A stretch of DNA of 64,000 bases from JBBROS01 sp965217935 (GCA_965217935.1 OZ244581.1:620001-684000); one strand, 5' to 3'; shown: positions 9,294 to 18,922, numbered from the stretch's first letter. Notes: generated by a model from the letters alone, not told the origin. Numbers and translations: made by a program.

Positions 9294-11639
9294 TTAGGCC
9301 GGGACTCGGCTATACAAGTGGCCCTGAAATCCGACGAATGCCCCTCGAATCTTTGCCGCGCCGCCGAGTTCGGCCGCCGCATCGCTGACGGCCCGGTATC
9401 TCAGTTCTAAAAGATGCGGCAGCTTGGCCTGGTCAAGTTCTCCGACGCCCTCCTTGACATACTGCGATAGGACGAACTCCAGGAACGCCTGAAGCTTCGC
9501 ATCGTACTGCGCGGATATGAGCGGACGGCTCGCGTCGGCGCGTTGCTGCCGGGTCATCGGCGAGAGGGCGAAGGCGATGTAAGCCAGCACGTCGTAGAGA
9601 TCGCTTTTCTCGGCGTCGATCATGCGCTCAATCTCTCGGAGCTGCTCGCGGCCGTAACCCTTCTGGGCCAGGCTATCCAGCAGCGCCTTGCGGGTGTCCG
9701 GCTGACTCCATAACGCGCGCAGCTCGTCTTCATCCTTGAACAGCGCCGGCAGCTCGCCGAACAGGCGTGTGATGAATTCGGCAGCCGACATGGGCCTGCC
9801 GTCAACGCTCCAGAACGTCGTCGCCGTCATGTGCTGGATGGCGCGCTCTTTGCCATCGGCGAGCTTGATCTTCAGCCTCTGCCTTCGCGGCGGATCGTCC
9901 TCGCCGCCCTCCGGGTTCTCCTCGTTGCCGCCTTCCGGCCTTGGTTCCCCGTCGCCGCCACTTGGTGCAGGCGGGACCGGCTCGGCCGGCTCGCCATCCC
10001 ATTCCGGGTCGCTGAAGTGCTCGTAGGCCTTCACGAAGTCATAGATCGTGAAATAGTCTTTGCCGTCGAACAGGCGCGTTCCCCGGCCGATGATCTGCTT
10101 GAACTCGATCATGGAGCCGACCGGGCGCATCAGCACGATGTTGCGCACGTTGCGCGCATCGACGCCGGTTGAAAGCTTCTGCGATGTGGTCAGGATCGTG
10201 GGGACCGTTTTCTCGTTGTCCTGGAAGGTGCGCAGGAACTGGTCGCCGAGCGCGCCATCCCTTGCCGTTACCCGGACGCAATAATTTGGCTCCTGGCTCG
10301 TTTTCACTTGGTTCACCAGGTTGCGGACGGCGAGCGCGTGATCCTGGGTCGCGCAGAACACGAGGGTTTTCTGGCTCTGGTCGATGGCGTCCATGAACAG
10401 CTTCACGCGGTACCGCTCGCGCGCCGTGATCTCGATGACGCGGTTGAAGTCGCTTTCGGTGTAGCGCCGTCCTTCCTCTGCCTCGCCCTCGATCAGCTCG
10501 TCGTCGCTCGTGTAAACGTAGTCGTCGAGCGTGGTGGCGATCTGCTTGACCTTGAACGGCGTGAGGAAGCCGTCGTTGATCCCGTCTTTCAGGGAGTAGG
10601 CGTAAACCGGTTCGCCGAAATAGGCGTAGGTATCAGCGTTCGCGCGGCGCTTGGGCGTCGCCGTCAGGCCGAGCTGCACGGCGGGGGCGAAGTAATCCAG
10701 GATGGCGCGCCAGTTGCCTTCGTCGTTCGCGCCGCCGCGGTGGCACTCGTCGATGATGATGATGTCGAAGAAATCCGGCGGGTAGTCGCCGAAGCTCGGG
10801 GCGGGCTGCCCGGCGGCGTCCCGCCCGGTCATGAAGGTCTGGAAGATGGTGAAGAACACGTTGCCGTTCTTCGGCACGCGCCCTTTCTTGCGGATGATCT
10901 CCGGGTCGATGCGCACGAGCGCGTCGTCCGGGAAGGCCGAGAACGCGTTGTAGGCCTGGTCGGCGAGGATGTTGCGGTCGGCGAGGAACAGGATGCGCGG
11001 GCGGCGCGCCGGCTCGCCGCCGCCTTTCCAGTCGGCGAGGTTCCATCGGCTCTGAAACAGCTTCCAGGCGAGCTGGAAGGCGATGAAGGTCTTGCCGGTG
11101 CCGGTCGCGAGCGTCAGCAGGATGCGGCTGCGGCCCTCGGCGATGGCCTCCAGCACCCGGCGGACGGCGATATCTTGATAATAGCGCGCCTGCCACTGTC
11201 CGCCCTTATCCTCGAACGGGATGGCGGCGAAGCGGTCGCGCCAGGCGTTCTCCTCGGCGAAGACGCGGTGCCAGAGTTCATCCGGCGTGGGATACGCGGC
11301 AACGTGCCGCTCCGCGCCGGTCGTCATATCGACCTGGTAGATGCCGACGCCGTTGGTGGAATAGGCGAAGCGGGTTTGCAGCTTCTCGGCGTATCTCTTG
11401 GCCTGGCCGACGCCCTCGGTATCGGGCAGGTCCCGCCGCTTGGCCTCGATCACGGCGAGCTTGTGGCCGCGGTAGGTCAGCACGTAGTCGGCGATGTCCT
11501 GGGCGGCGCGCACGCCCGCGCCTTGCAGGCGGCCGAGGGTGATGACCTCGCGGCGCACGCGGCTTGCCTCCACCACGCCCCAGCCGGCTGCTTTGAGCGC
11601 CGGGTCGATCAGATCGGCGCGGGTTTCGGCTTCGTTCAT
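9294..11639 (-). CDS. hsdR: Type I restriction enzyme, motor/endonuclease subunit HsdR
   Basis: 781-aa restriction subunit of the EcoEI-R type: ATP-driven DNA translocation and cleavage. The N-terminal nuclease has the D/ExK core DIADYVL...VIEAKRRD (residues about 49-70). The SF2 helicase motor shows Walker A ATGTGKTF (about 179), DECH in IIIDECHRGG (about 297), TATPKR, and motif VI IIGRGTRL (about 530). The C-terminal EcoEI_R_C region follows. The start ATG overlaps the hsdS stop (ATGA), making it the last gene of the hsdMSR operon. All catalytic motifs are intact. Confidence 0.96.
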   Translation of the reverse strand: MNEAETRADLIDPALKAAGWGVVEASRVRREVITLGRLQGAGVRAAQDIADYVLTYRGHKLAVIEAKRRDLPDTEGVGQAKRYAEKLQTRFAYSTNGVGIYQVDMTTGAERHVAAYPTPDELWHRVFAEENAWRDRFAAIPFEDKGGQWQARYYQDIAVRRVLEAIAEGRSRILLTLATGTGKTFIAFQLAWKLFQSRWNLADWKGGGEPARRPRILFLADRNILADQAYNAFSAFPDDALVRIDPEIIRKKGRVPKNGNVFFTIFQTFMTGRDAAGQPAPSFGDYPPDFFDIIIIDECHRGGANDEGNWRAILDYFAPAVQLGLTATPKRRANADTYAYFGEPVYAYSLKDGINDGFLTPFKVKQIATTLDDYVYTSDDELIEGEAEEGRRYTESDFNRVIEITARERYRVKLFMDAIDQSQKTLVFCATQDHALAVRNLVNQVKTSQEPNYCVRVTARDGALGDQFLRTFQDNEKTVPTILTTSQKLSTGVDARNVRNIVLMRPVGSMIEFKQIIGRGTRLFDGKDYFTIYDFVKAYEHFSDPEWDGEPAEPVPPAPSGGDGEPRPEGGNEENPEGGEDDPPRRQRLKIKLADGKERAIQHMTATTFWSVDGRPMSAAEFITRLFGELPALFKDEDELRALWSQPDTRKALLDSLAQKGYGREQLREIERMIDAEKSDLYDVLAYIAFALSPMTRQQRADASRPLISAQYDAKLQAFLEFVLSQYVKEGVGELDQAKLPHLLELRYRAVSDAAAELGGAAKIRGAFVGFQGHLYSRVPA

Positions 11640-12208
11640 TCGACAATCACAATTGCAGCTGCTTTCTCCGTATCCTCTACCAGTCCTCCAAAAAGCGCTT
11701 TATGCAAAATGGCCTGTTTAAGCTCTTCCAGATAGATAAGCTTGCTCTGAGCATTCGCGACTGCCGTGCTGATTCCTTGCAAAGCTTCGTTAAGAAAAGA
11801 GACAATGTGCTTTTGTTCGTTTAGAGAAGGAAGAAAAATCTTTAGCGCATAAACGTCGTTGCGATTTATGCCTGGCTTCACACCTTTTGCAAGTCTTTGA
11901 AGCTTCATCATCTTGAGTGAATGATATAAGAAGCGCAGGTCACTTTCGCGCTCGTCGTGCTCGACGAAGTAGGTAACGTCAGTCGGCCAAAATGGGCCGT
12001 CAGTAATGTTTACTTCGCCGGCCGAACCTTTCCGGCCCACGATTATAGAAGGTCCAGTCCGATACGCTGTTCTGCTACGGCACAGTATGCCATTTGCTCC
12101 GTAAGCCGGGACCCCCCCTTCTAAGATGCGTGCAGACTGAGGAAGCGGTTTGCCATACTCAAGCGTAAGGATGTCACCCACTGATCGCGTAGGGTAGACC
12201 GATATCAC
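11636..12208 (-). CDS. hsdS: Type I specificity subunit, half-size HsdS with one target recognition domain
   Basis: Only 190 aa where HsdS is normally about 400-450 aa with two TRDs. It contains a single complete TRD plus one conserved helical spacer: YGANGI near residue 37, GRKGSAGEVN, FWPTDVTYFV, KGVKPGINRNDVYALKI and the LNEQKHIVSFLNEAL helix, ending LEELKQAILHKALFGG. It overlaps hsdM by 4 bases at the start and hsdR by 4 bases at the end, so it is not simply a truncated leftover. Half subunits of this kind can dimerise to recognise palindromic bipartite sites. Confidence 0.88.
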   Translation of the reverse strand: MISVYPTRSVGDILTLEYGKPLPQSARILEGGVPAYGANGILCRSRTAYRTGPSIIVGRKGSAGEVNITDGPFWPTDVTYFVEHDERESDLRFLYHSLKMMKLQRLAKGVKPGINRNDVYALKIFLPSLNEQKHIVSFLNEALQGISTAVANAQSKLIYLEELKQAILHKALFGGLVEDTEKAAAIVIVE

Positions 12209-13683
12209 AGCATTCCTCCAACTTTTTCCAAAATACTTATGCTTTCTAGGTCAAGTTCTACAATATCTGTAATAATATCTTGTGGATTACGCAAAGTGCT
12301 TTCGCACTTTTTATTTGGGTTATTTACAGAAATATTAAAACCTAATTGGTCTATTGTGCTTGCGTCGATCGACCAAGATTTCTCCGTCTCTGTAAAGCTT
12401 GCTTGTAGCGTCACGAATTCCTTTAAGTCGGTATCATTGAGCGAATTCGTCTTGCCCATGTTGCGACCCGGATCGAGCTGGTAGTACCAAATCTTATGGG
12501 TAGGCGTTCCCTTCTGGAAAAACAGCACGACAGTTTTCTCACCTGTTCCGACAAAGGTGCCCCGTGGGCAATCCAGCACGGTATGCAGGTTGCAGCTTTG
12601 CAGCAGCTCCTGCCGCAGCGCCCGCGCCGCGCCGTCCGAGTTCGACAGGAAAGTGTTCTTGATGACGATGGCGGCCCGGCCGCCCGCCTTCAGGTGCTTG
12701 ATGAAATGCTGTAGGAACAGGAACGCCGTTTCCCCCGTTTTGATCGGGAAGTTCTGCTGCACCTCCCGCCGTTCGCTTCCCCCGAACGGCGGATTGGCCA
12801 GGATCACGTCGAAGCGGTCTTTCTCCTGAACGTCGCCGAGGTTTTCGGCGAGCGTGTTGGCATGGACGATGTTCGGCGCGTCGATGCCGTGCAGGATCAT
12901 GTTCATGGTGGCGATGACGTAGGCGAGGCTCTTCTTTTCCTTGCCGTAGAACGTGCGCGTTTGCAGCGTCTTGAGTTGGCTGGTGGTCAGCTCGCCCTGC
13001 CGCAAGTAGTCGTAAGCCTCGCACAGGAAGCCCGCCGACCCGAGCGCGCCGTCGTAGATGCGCTCGCCGACCTTCGGCTTCGTCACCTGGATCATGGCGC
13101 GGACGAGCGGGCGCGGTGTGTAATACTCGCCGCCGTTCCGCCCGGCGTTGCCCATGTTCTTGATCTTGGCCTCGTAAAGGTGGGACAACTCGTGCTTCTC
13201 TTTCTGCGACTGGAAGCGCAGCCCGTCCACCAGCTCCAGGGCGTCGCGCAGCGAGTAGCCGCTCTGGAAGCGGTTCTTGATCTCGCCGAAGATTTCGCCG
13301 ATCTTGTATTCGATGGTGTCGGGGCCGGCGGCCCGCTGCCGGAAGCCTTGCAGGTAGGGGAAGAGCTGCCGGGTCACGTAGTCGATGAGGTCGTCGCCGG
13401 TCAGCGCGTTGTCATGGTCGAACAAGCCGTCCGCCTTCTTCGGGGCGGCCCATCTCGACCATTTATGGTCGGCGTCGATGATGAACGCATAAGGCTTGCC
13501 GACAAGCTCGGCCTCCATTGCTCGGCCCTGTTCCAGGTCGTCCAGGTATTTGAGGAACAGTATCCACGAGGTCTGCTCGGTGTAGTCCAGCTCGGTCGTG
13601 CAACCGGCCTCTTGCCGCAGCACGTCGTCGATATCCCTGAAGGCCTGCTCAAACATCCGGTGATCCAGCCTGAGTGGTTGCAA
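12205..13683 (-). CDS. hsdM: Type I N6-adenine methyltransferase subunit HsdM
   Basis: 492-aa modification subunit. Helical N-terminus (EQTSWILFLKYLDDLE), then GGEYYTPRPLVRAMI, SAM-binding motif I as DGALGSAGFLCE (a variant of the usual DPACGTGGFL), and catalytic motif IV as ILANPPFGG. First gene of hsdMSR, with ATGA overlap to hsdS. Its 5' flank (13684-14140) is presumably the operon promoter. Confidence 0.95.
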   Translation of the reverse strand: MQPLRLDHRMFEQAFRDIDDVLRQEAGCTTELDYTEQTSWILFLKYLDDLEQGRAMEAELVGKPYAFIIDADHKWSRWAAPKKADGLFDHDNALTGDDLIDYVTRQLFPYLQGFRQRAAGPDTIEYKIGEIFGEIKNRFQSGYSLRDALELVDGLRFQSQKEKHELSHLYEAKIKNMGNAGRNGGEYYTPRPLVRAMIQVTKPKVGERIYDGALGSAGFLCEAYDYLRQGELTTSQLKTLQTRTFYGKEKKSLAYVIATMNMILHGIDAPNIVHANTLAENLGDVQEKDRFDVILANPPFGGSERREVQQNFPIKTGETAFLFLQHFIKHLKAGGRAAIVIKNTFLSNSDGAARALRQELLQSCNLHTVLDCPRGTFVGTGEKTVVLFFQKGTPTHKIWYYQLDPGRNMGKTNSLNDTDLKEFVTLQASFTETEKSWSIDASTIDQLGFNISVNNPNKKCESTLRNPQDIITDIVELDLESISILEKVGGML

Positions 13684-14140
13684 AGATCAGGGTGCGATAG
13701 AGCGTTGAGCGCCATGCCCTCAAGCGGGCGGGCGTCGAGCCTCGTGCATCGCCTGTCTTCATGCTTCAATTCTGGAATGCCCATTTGGGATGCGCAACCT
13801 GCCGCAATCGTTTGCTCCCGAATTCAACTCGCGGCAGACCCTCTCTGACATTGCCGAACGAGGGCTTTGGGTCATTCAGTCAATGGCGGTTTGCTGATCC
13901 ATTCGTCGAGGCTTGGTTGTGGTTCATCGTCGTCCCGCCGCCGCTGTGAGCGTCCGACAGGCTGCGGATCATTGTCTTCGATGCTCAAGGCCCAACGTTC
14001 TTGCAGCAATATCCAAGCCAAACGCACGCTTTCGTCTTTGGTGCAGCCCCCGTGTTATGGCTTGGTAGCATCCAATGACCGGGGCGGGTCTCGTGCATCG
14101 GTAAGCTGCACTGACCGGAATAGCGGGCCAAACATCGTCG
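13684..14140. other. Gene-free stretch upstream of hsdM
   Basis: About 450 bp with moderate GC and several short open frames that lack ribosome sites or recognisable content. It probably contains the hsdM promoter on the minus strand. I see no remnant of a known gene family. Confidence 0.5.
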
Positions 14141-14713
14141 TTACAGGGTCCATGCGGCTACAATGCCGGCATTTCCCGCCGCCTGCTGCCGGCGCAGTAC
14201 TAGCCTCGCGCCGTTTGGCCTGTTACGCATCCCAACCGCCTCCGAGGTCACGTCCAGCACCTCGCCCGCTTCGCCCAGCAGCCACGCCAGCCCCCATCCG
14301 GTTGGGTTGGCGGCGGGCGCGATGGCGTGCAAGCCGAATAGCGCACGATCGTCCCAGCCTGCCCGATGCAGCGCTGCGCCGTGGCCCCTCAGCAGCCGGG
14401 CGGAGGTCGAGGCCAGCACCGCCCAGCGTGCCGGCGCGATGCTCATAGGAGCCGGTCTCGTCGCCAACAGCGCCACGCCCTCGCACCAGGCCCTCGGCAC
14501 GCTGGGCGGGGTCGCGACGGGTGAAATGGCCGGAGCGGGATCATGCGCCTGACACCGCAGCAGCGCCGCGATGCCGTCCCGATGCGTTCGGGCCAGCGCC
14601 AGCACCGCGGGCGGAGGCGGGCTGGCGGCGTCCAACGCCACCAGGCCGTCGTCACGCAGGCGCACCCGCACGCCGGCCGCGCGCAACTCCGCGAGAGCAT
14701 CGGCGGGCGTCAT
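14141..14713 (-). CDS. Hypothetical island protein with TubC-docking-like N-terminus
   Basis: 190 aa from ATG 14713, which overlaps the stop of the upstream ATPase gene (ATGA). The first 60 residues (ADALAELRAAGVRVRLRDDG, then ALARTHRDGIAALLR) resemble the small TubC N-terminal docking fold seen at the start of many island and plasmid proteins. The rest is unassigned, with WAVLASTSARLLRGHG and GWGLAWLLGEAGEVLD. It is translationally coupled to the helicase-like gene, so a role in island replication or its control is possible. Confidence 0.6.
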   Translation of the reverse strand: MTPADALAELRAAGVRVRLRDDGLVALDAASPPPPAVLALARTHRDGIAALLRCQAHDPAPAISPVATPPSVPRAWCEGVALLATRPAPMSIAPARWAVLASTSARLLRGHGAALHRAGWDDRALFGLHAIAPAANPTGWGLAWLLGEAGEVLDVTSEAVGMRNRPNGARLVLRRQQAAGNAGIVAAWTL

Positions 14714-16485
14714 ATTGTATCGCTCCACCCCGCTGGGTCGATGCTCTCGCTGTCTGCAGTTGCTGAGGCATAGGGACCATAGGGGTCATCGGGGGGCGAA
14801 GGGTGCCCATGCCCCCTATGATCCCTATGCTGTTCCGGCGCAGCGTGCGGCGCGGCCCTGGCAGCATCGGATGCATCGCCGCTTGGCTTCACGGCGTAGG
14901 TGGCCGTGCTCCACTTTCCCCCCGCTTTCTGCCGCGTCATGACAAACCCGCCGGCCCGCGTCCCGTCCAGCTTGCCTAGCACCGATGCAACGAACTGCCG
15001 CCCGCGGCCCTGCGGATTGAGCATCAGCAACACGTTCTCTGCCAAGTCTGCGGCGTGCTTTGCGGTCGAGCCATGTGCTTTGTGCCAGGCGCGGAACACG
15101 TCCGCGATGTGCTGCCGCCTGCCATCGCCGGCCTTGGTCTCCGCCACCCGCCGCGCCGGGTCGGCGCACCCCAGCATGAAAAGCGGGTCACGCACCCAGC
15201 GGCACCACTGGCCGAAGCTGCCGAGCGGCAGGCCGGGCGTCAGTGCCCGTTCGGCGTCGAGGCACCGCCCCCAGCGCCATACGGTCAATGCCGCTGCCAG
15301 CAGCTCGGACCGCTGATCCCGAGCATCTGCCAGCACGTCGCGAGGAAAGCGCCGGGTTTCCGGGTCCTCCATGCCTGCGTCCAGCTCCACAGTGACGAAG
15401 CGCCGGGCCAAGTCTTCCCGCACGGACAGGCCATTGCCGGTCAGGGCGATGAAGGCCAGAGCGTTCAGCAGTGCCATCAAGGTTTTGCCCAGCACTCGGA
15501 CGCGCGCTGGGCGTTCCGTGATGGCGGACGCCAGCACGTCGGACCGCAGCGCCGTTTCGTTCAGGTTGTCGAGGAACAACACCGGACCGCCTGCCGTCAG
15601 CTCCGCACTGATGCGCTTGTCCAATTCCTCCGGCTTGCCGCCGGCCGTTACCGCGGCCGGCGCGTGCCCATAGGCGATGGCGCACAGCACGCGCACCAGC
15701 AGCCCCTTGCCGGACCCTGCCCCGGACAGCGGCGCGGCCCGCACCAACAGCCCCGGCGCCAAGGGCAGGGATGGCCGGCATACGGCCGTCAGCAATGCCG
15801 CCAGACCCGCGCTCTCGTCCGCACCGGGCGGATGGTTCAGGTCCACCACCGGCACGTCCTGCCCCTGCTCCCGCGTCGTCACGGCGTCGGCAAAGGGGAA
15901 CGTGCGCAGCAGCCGCCGCAGCATCAGCACCGCGTGCGCCGCCTCCGCCTGTGTCGGCCGCGCCGGGATCATGGCGTCGAGGCCGGAGGGCACGCGCTCG
16001 CACCATAGTCCGGTTTCGGTATGGTAGCCCTCATGCGGGTGTATGCCGCCGGCCTCGTCTAGCAACGGTGCGTATGCGATGCCGTTCAGCGGCGGCAGGT
16101 TCCATTCGCCCCGCATGTCTAAGTACATCAACGCAATGTTCTTCGGCAGTGCCGTATTCGCCTCCAGGATGCCGTCTTTGCGCTCGGAGTGCTTGAACGG
16201 GCGGCAGCATAGGTGCGCTTCCCGGATCAGCCCGTCCGCCGTCATGGGATGCGCCACCATGCCGCCCTGCTGCTTGTCCTGTGCCAGCCGCACGGGCACG
16301 CCGCGGTCATACATCCGCCCCGATGCCGCCAAGTGGTCCCGCAGCTCGGCCACCGTCACGTCCGGGTCCGCCGGCCGCACCAGCAGCCGATGCTTGCCTT
16401 TGCCGGCAGCGCCGCCGGGCATCCGCCCGCCCAGCGCCGTGTCCACCAGATCAAGCGCCGCGCGCTGGTCCATGCCGTCAGCCAT
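14710..16485 (-). CDS. Phage/plasmid-type P-loop ATPase (putative replicative helicase of the island)
   Basis: 591 aa from ATG 16485. The central P-loop reads PLSGAGSGKGLLVR (about residues 250-263), followed by Walker B VLFLDNLNE and a sensor-like FIALTGNGLSVREDLARRFV. This order matches the ATPase halves of phage/satellite primase-helicases and DUF927-like proteins. The C-terminal 90 residues are Pro/His/Asp-rich and look disordered. It overlaps the preceding primase-like frame by 8 bp and the following gene by 4 bp, so it is one coupled operon. DNA helicase activity is inferred. Confidence 0.7.
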   Translation of the reverse strand: MADGMDQRAALDLVDTALGGRMPGGAAGKGKHRLLVRPADPDVTVAELRDHLAASGRMYDRGVPVRLAQDKQQGGMVAHPMTADGLIREAHLCCRPFKHSERKDGILEANTALPKNIALMYLDMRGEWNLPPLNGIAYAPLLDEAGGIHPHEGYHTETGLWCERVPSGLDAMIPARPTQAEAAHAVLMLRRLLRTFPFADAVTTREQGQDVPVVDLNHPPGADESAGLAALLTAVCRPSLPLAPGLLVRAAPLSGAGSGKGLLVRVLCAIAYGHAPAAVTAGGKPEELDKRISAELTAGGPVLFLDNLNETALRSDVLASAITERPARVRVLGKTLMALLNALAFIALTGNGLSVREDLARRFVTVELDAGMEDPETRRFPRDVLADARDQRSELLAAALTVWRWGRCLDAERALTPGLPLGSFGQWCRWVRDPLFMLGCADPARRVAETKAGDGRRQHIADVFRAWHKAHGSTAKHAADLAENVLLMLNPQGRGRQFVASVLGKLDGTRAGGFVMTRQKAGGKWSTATYAVKPSGDASDAARAAPHAAPEQHRDHRGHGHPSPPDDPYGPYASATADSESIDPAGWSDTI

Positions 16486-17495
16486 GGTGCCCGTCCCCCG
16501 GCAAGCGCCCGTCCGTGAAGGGATTGGCAAGCCCCCACTCGATGCAGGCTTCAACCTCGGTCTCGTCGTCCTTGCCGGCCTGTTTTGCCGCTTGATGCAG
16601 CACGGCTTTCAGCTCGGTTACCCGCAGCAGCCCGGCCGGGACTAGCCGCCCCAAGGAGCGGGCTTCGCTGACGATGGCAGGATGCCGCTTGCCACCGCTT
16701 GTGATGCGCATAACGGCACAGGCCAGCGCCTTGCGGGTGTAGGCTGCGCGCCCGTCAGGCGTGCGGCACACGATCAACGAGGAACGTGGCGGGGCTGACG
16801 GCAGCGGCGTAGGCGCGGCTGGGCGTGGCGGCATGACGTGCTCCGCCCCGTCCATCACCAGCAAGCGGGCCGGGCAGCGGGTCCGCACACCCCGGCGCGA
16901 AGAGTGGTCTGGCTGTGTAGATCAGTTGCGCTGGGCCGAACACGCTGGGATCGGCCGGCGTGCCCCGGAGCCATCGTTTCAGCTCCGCGCCGTCCAGAGG
17001 CCGGGCGCACCAGAACCACACGCGAAGGCGAAGGTCCGGCTTGAACCCGTGCCCGGCCGTTGCCTGAACGATGCAGCGTGCGCCCGTGAACTGCGGGGGC
17101 AGCTTCGCAAGCGCCGCCGCCGCGCAGCCCCGGAGGTCGGCGGGCGGCACGGTCGAGGGCAGCGGCACGCCTTCCACGTCCAGCGCCAGCCAGCGCCGCG
17201 CCCGCTCCTGCAAGGTCGGCGGGTCCCCCGTTTCGCGGTCGGCATACAGCAGCCGGCGCACGGGATCGGTCCGGGCTGGATCGAGCGGCTCGCCGCGGAT
17301 GACGCAGCAGTCAGGCCGGGGCAGCAACTGCGTCAGCAGCCGGGCGATGGCGTCGAGGTCTGGCACGGCAACCGGATGCATGGTGAAGGTTCGCGCCTGG
17401 TCGTAGCTTTCGCTCCGCCCGTCCGGGTGCATCCGCTTGGCCAAGCGCCGGCCGCGGGCGCGCAGCACGGTCAGGGAGTCCGGCGCGGCGGTCAT
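16478..17495 (-). pseudogene. Primase-polymerase-like island gene split by a frameshift
   Basis: The 5' part (17495 to about 16870; start MTAAPDSLTVLRARGRRLA, with GGAG upstream) encodes a protein with RRWLALDVEGVPLP, TAGHGFKPDLRLRVWFW and ADPSVFGPAQLIYTARPLF, typical of AEP-type bifunctional primase-polymerase domains. The sense continues in another frame (MDGAEHVMPP..., ending near 16478). The switch falls at 16870-16871: removing one G from the coding-strand CCCGGCCCGC restores a continuous reading DPLPARLLVMDGAE. It may be a true mutation, a sequencing error or programmed slippage. Flanking genes overlap the joined product in the usual tight way. Confidence 0.7.
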
Positions 17496-17701
17496 CGGCC
17501 GCTCTCCTGCTTGGTGTTGCGTTCGGGAAACGGGCGGCCGTGCGCGGCATGGTCCGCGTCTCGCTGCTCCCGCCGGTTGGGCACCACCAGTATGGTTGCG
17601 CTGCCCAGCACGCGGAGTTGGTGGGGACCGTCTTTCCTGCTGGCGCGCTGCTGCAAACGGGTCAGCACCGGAGACAGGCGGGTTGGTTGCATAGTGGTCA
17701 T
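17492..17701 (-). CDS. Small hypothetical island protein, 69 aa
   Basis: Starts at ATG 17701 behind GAAGG, and its stop overlaps the primase-like start (ATGA), which supports translation. Basic protein with LSPVLTRLQQRASRKD and LGSATILVVPNRREQR. No domain recognised. Position between the AlpA-type regulator and the primase suggests an accessory replication or control role. Confidence 0.55.
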   Translation of the reverse strand: MTTMQPTRLSPVLTRLQQRASRKDGPHQLRVLGSATILVVPNRREQRDADHAAHGRPFPERNTKQESGR

Positions 17702-17840
17702 CGTGCCTTCTTTCGTTCGAAGGCGCGGGTTCTGCTGGCAAGCCGGTGGGCTGAGTGCTAGAAACAGGGTGGCCGTCCAAAGCCATGCCGTTTCATGACG
17801 CAGCTCCCATCCCCGGTCGCCGTCCGCGCCTGGGGGTGGG

Positions 17841-18122
17841 TTATGCGAAGTTCAGGGCGCGCTTCTTGCCGTGGGGGCGGATCGTTGCCGCTGGCAGGCT
17901 GTCCAGCCACGCCAGCCCATGCGCCACGTCGATCAGGGTGCGCGCACCCAGCTTTATCGCCCGGAGATCATGGCGCGCCAACGCTTCATAGGTCGAGGAC
18001 CGACCCATCCCCGATAAGGCGCACCACGCTAGAACCCCTGCGTAGGCTGGATACGTTTCCTGAATGATCGTAGCGGCTTGCTCCCCCACATCCGGCTTCG
18101 CCGGCTGCGAGTTCTTGTCCAT
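17841..18122 (-). CDS. AlpA/excisionase-like DNA-binding regulator
   Basis: 93 aa with a winged-helix motif SGMGRSSTYEALARHDLRAI followed by KLGARTLIDVAHGLAWLDSL, the standard layout of AlpA/MerR-type helix-turn-helix proteins that act as excisionase or activator of P4-type integrases. It lies between the integrase and the replication genes, on the same strand. Specific target is inferred from position. Confidence 0.82.
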   Translation of the reverse strand: MDKNSQPAKPDVGEQAATIIQETYPAYAGVLAWCALSGMGRSSTYEALARHDLRAIKLGARTLIDVAHGLAWLDSLPAATIRPHGKKRALNFA

Positions 18123-18226
18123 GCGTAAATCCTTCCGTCCATGTGAACGGGAGAACCATGCCGCATCAGCGGGTCACGAACCCGGAATCGAAATCGGGGT
18201 AGAGCTAATTTCCCGCCTCGATTGTT

Positions 18227-18922
18227 TTACGGCGATTTCGGCCGCCGCCCCGCCTCGCGCCATTCCGGGGGCGTCATCGGGTGTGCACGAAGCCTTTGCA
18301 TATCTTGTTCGGTTGGCCCGGCGTTTCCGCGCGCGGTGAAGTGGTCGATTGCGTCTCTATGTTGCTGCTGAGCGTTCGGCCGCTTGTCAGGATCAGAATG
18401 GCGCTCAAGATAGTCTTTCCACCATTCAATTAGCGCAGCCTCAGAAGCTCGTCTTTGAGCAGCAGCAACTTGGTTTTTCCTAAATACCCTTTTAACGTCC
18501 TTAATCCTGAAACAAATCTCGTAGTAATCAGGTGGATTGTCGTGCAATCCAACAAAGTCGCTAGAAATGAAGCGGACCGGGCCTTCTCCAGATAGATCGA
18601 ATCTAAGCCGCTCATCGAACGTGCCAAGCGGAATGACTTCTCGTGGCAAATGAACGTCCTGGTAGCGAGATAGGACGTTCTTGCGCCCAAGCGCTTTAAG
18701 CTGGCCGATCCGGACCGCCTTGTTTAATTCCTCTAGTTCCTCCCGAAACTTCTCTAGCTGCTGTTCCGCCGTTTCCAATGGCTGGCTTGGGTTCTCGCAC
18801 GGTTCGACCAGTGCGGGGCTAGGCAACGTATCGGGGTCGACGCGATACTTGATCCAGGTGACTGCATCGCCGACTGTCCAGCAATCTTCGGGAATCGAGT
18901 AATCCGTTTTGCGACGTTCCAT
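18227..18922 (-). CDS. Hypothetical island protein, 231 aa
   Basis: ATG 18922, with a weak ribosome site (GCAGGTGCG). Features: an N-terminal segment EDCWTVGDAVTWIKYRVD, a coiled-coil-like QLEKFREELEELNKAVRIGQ (about residues 57-77), a central beta-rich part (GEGPVRFISSDFVGL) and a basic helical C-terminus (AALIEWWKDYLERHSD) followed by a disordered tail. I do not recognise the family. Local GC is lower than the core. In an island already carrying restriction genes, a defence or helper-interference role is possible but unsupported. Confidence 0.7.
   Translation of the reverse strand: MERRKTDYSIPEDCWTVGDAVTWIKYRVDPDTLPSPALVEPCENPSQPLETAEQQLEKFREELEELNKAVRIGQLKALGRKNVLSRYQDVHLPREVIPLGTFDERLRFDLSGEGPVRFISSDFVGLHDNPPDYYEICFRIKDVKRVFRKNQVAAAQRRASEAALIEWWKDYLERHSDPDKRPNAQQQHRDAIDHFTARGNAGPTEQDMQRLRAHPMTPPEWREAGRRPKSP

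Noticed and set aside
10308..11735. 475-aa frame antisense to hsdR
   Set aside because: Shadow of HsdR; the helicase motifs are on the minus strand.
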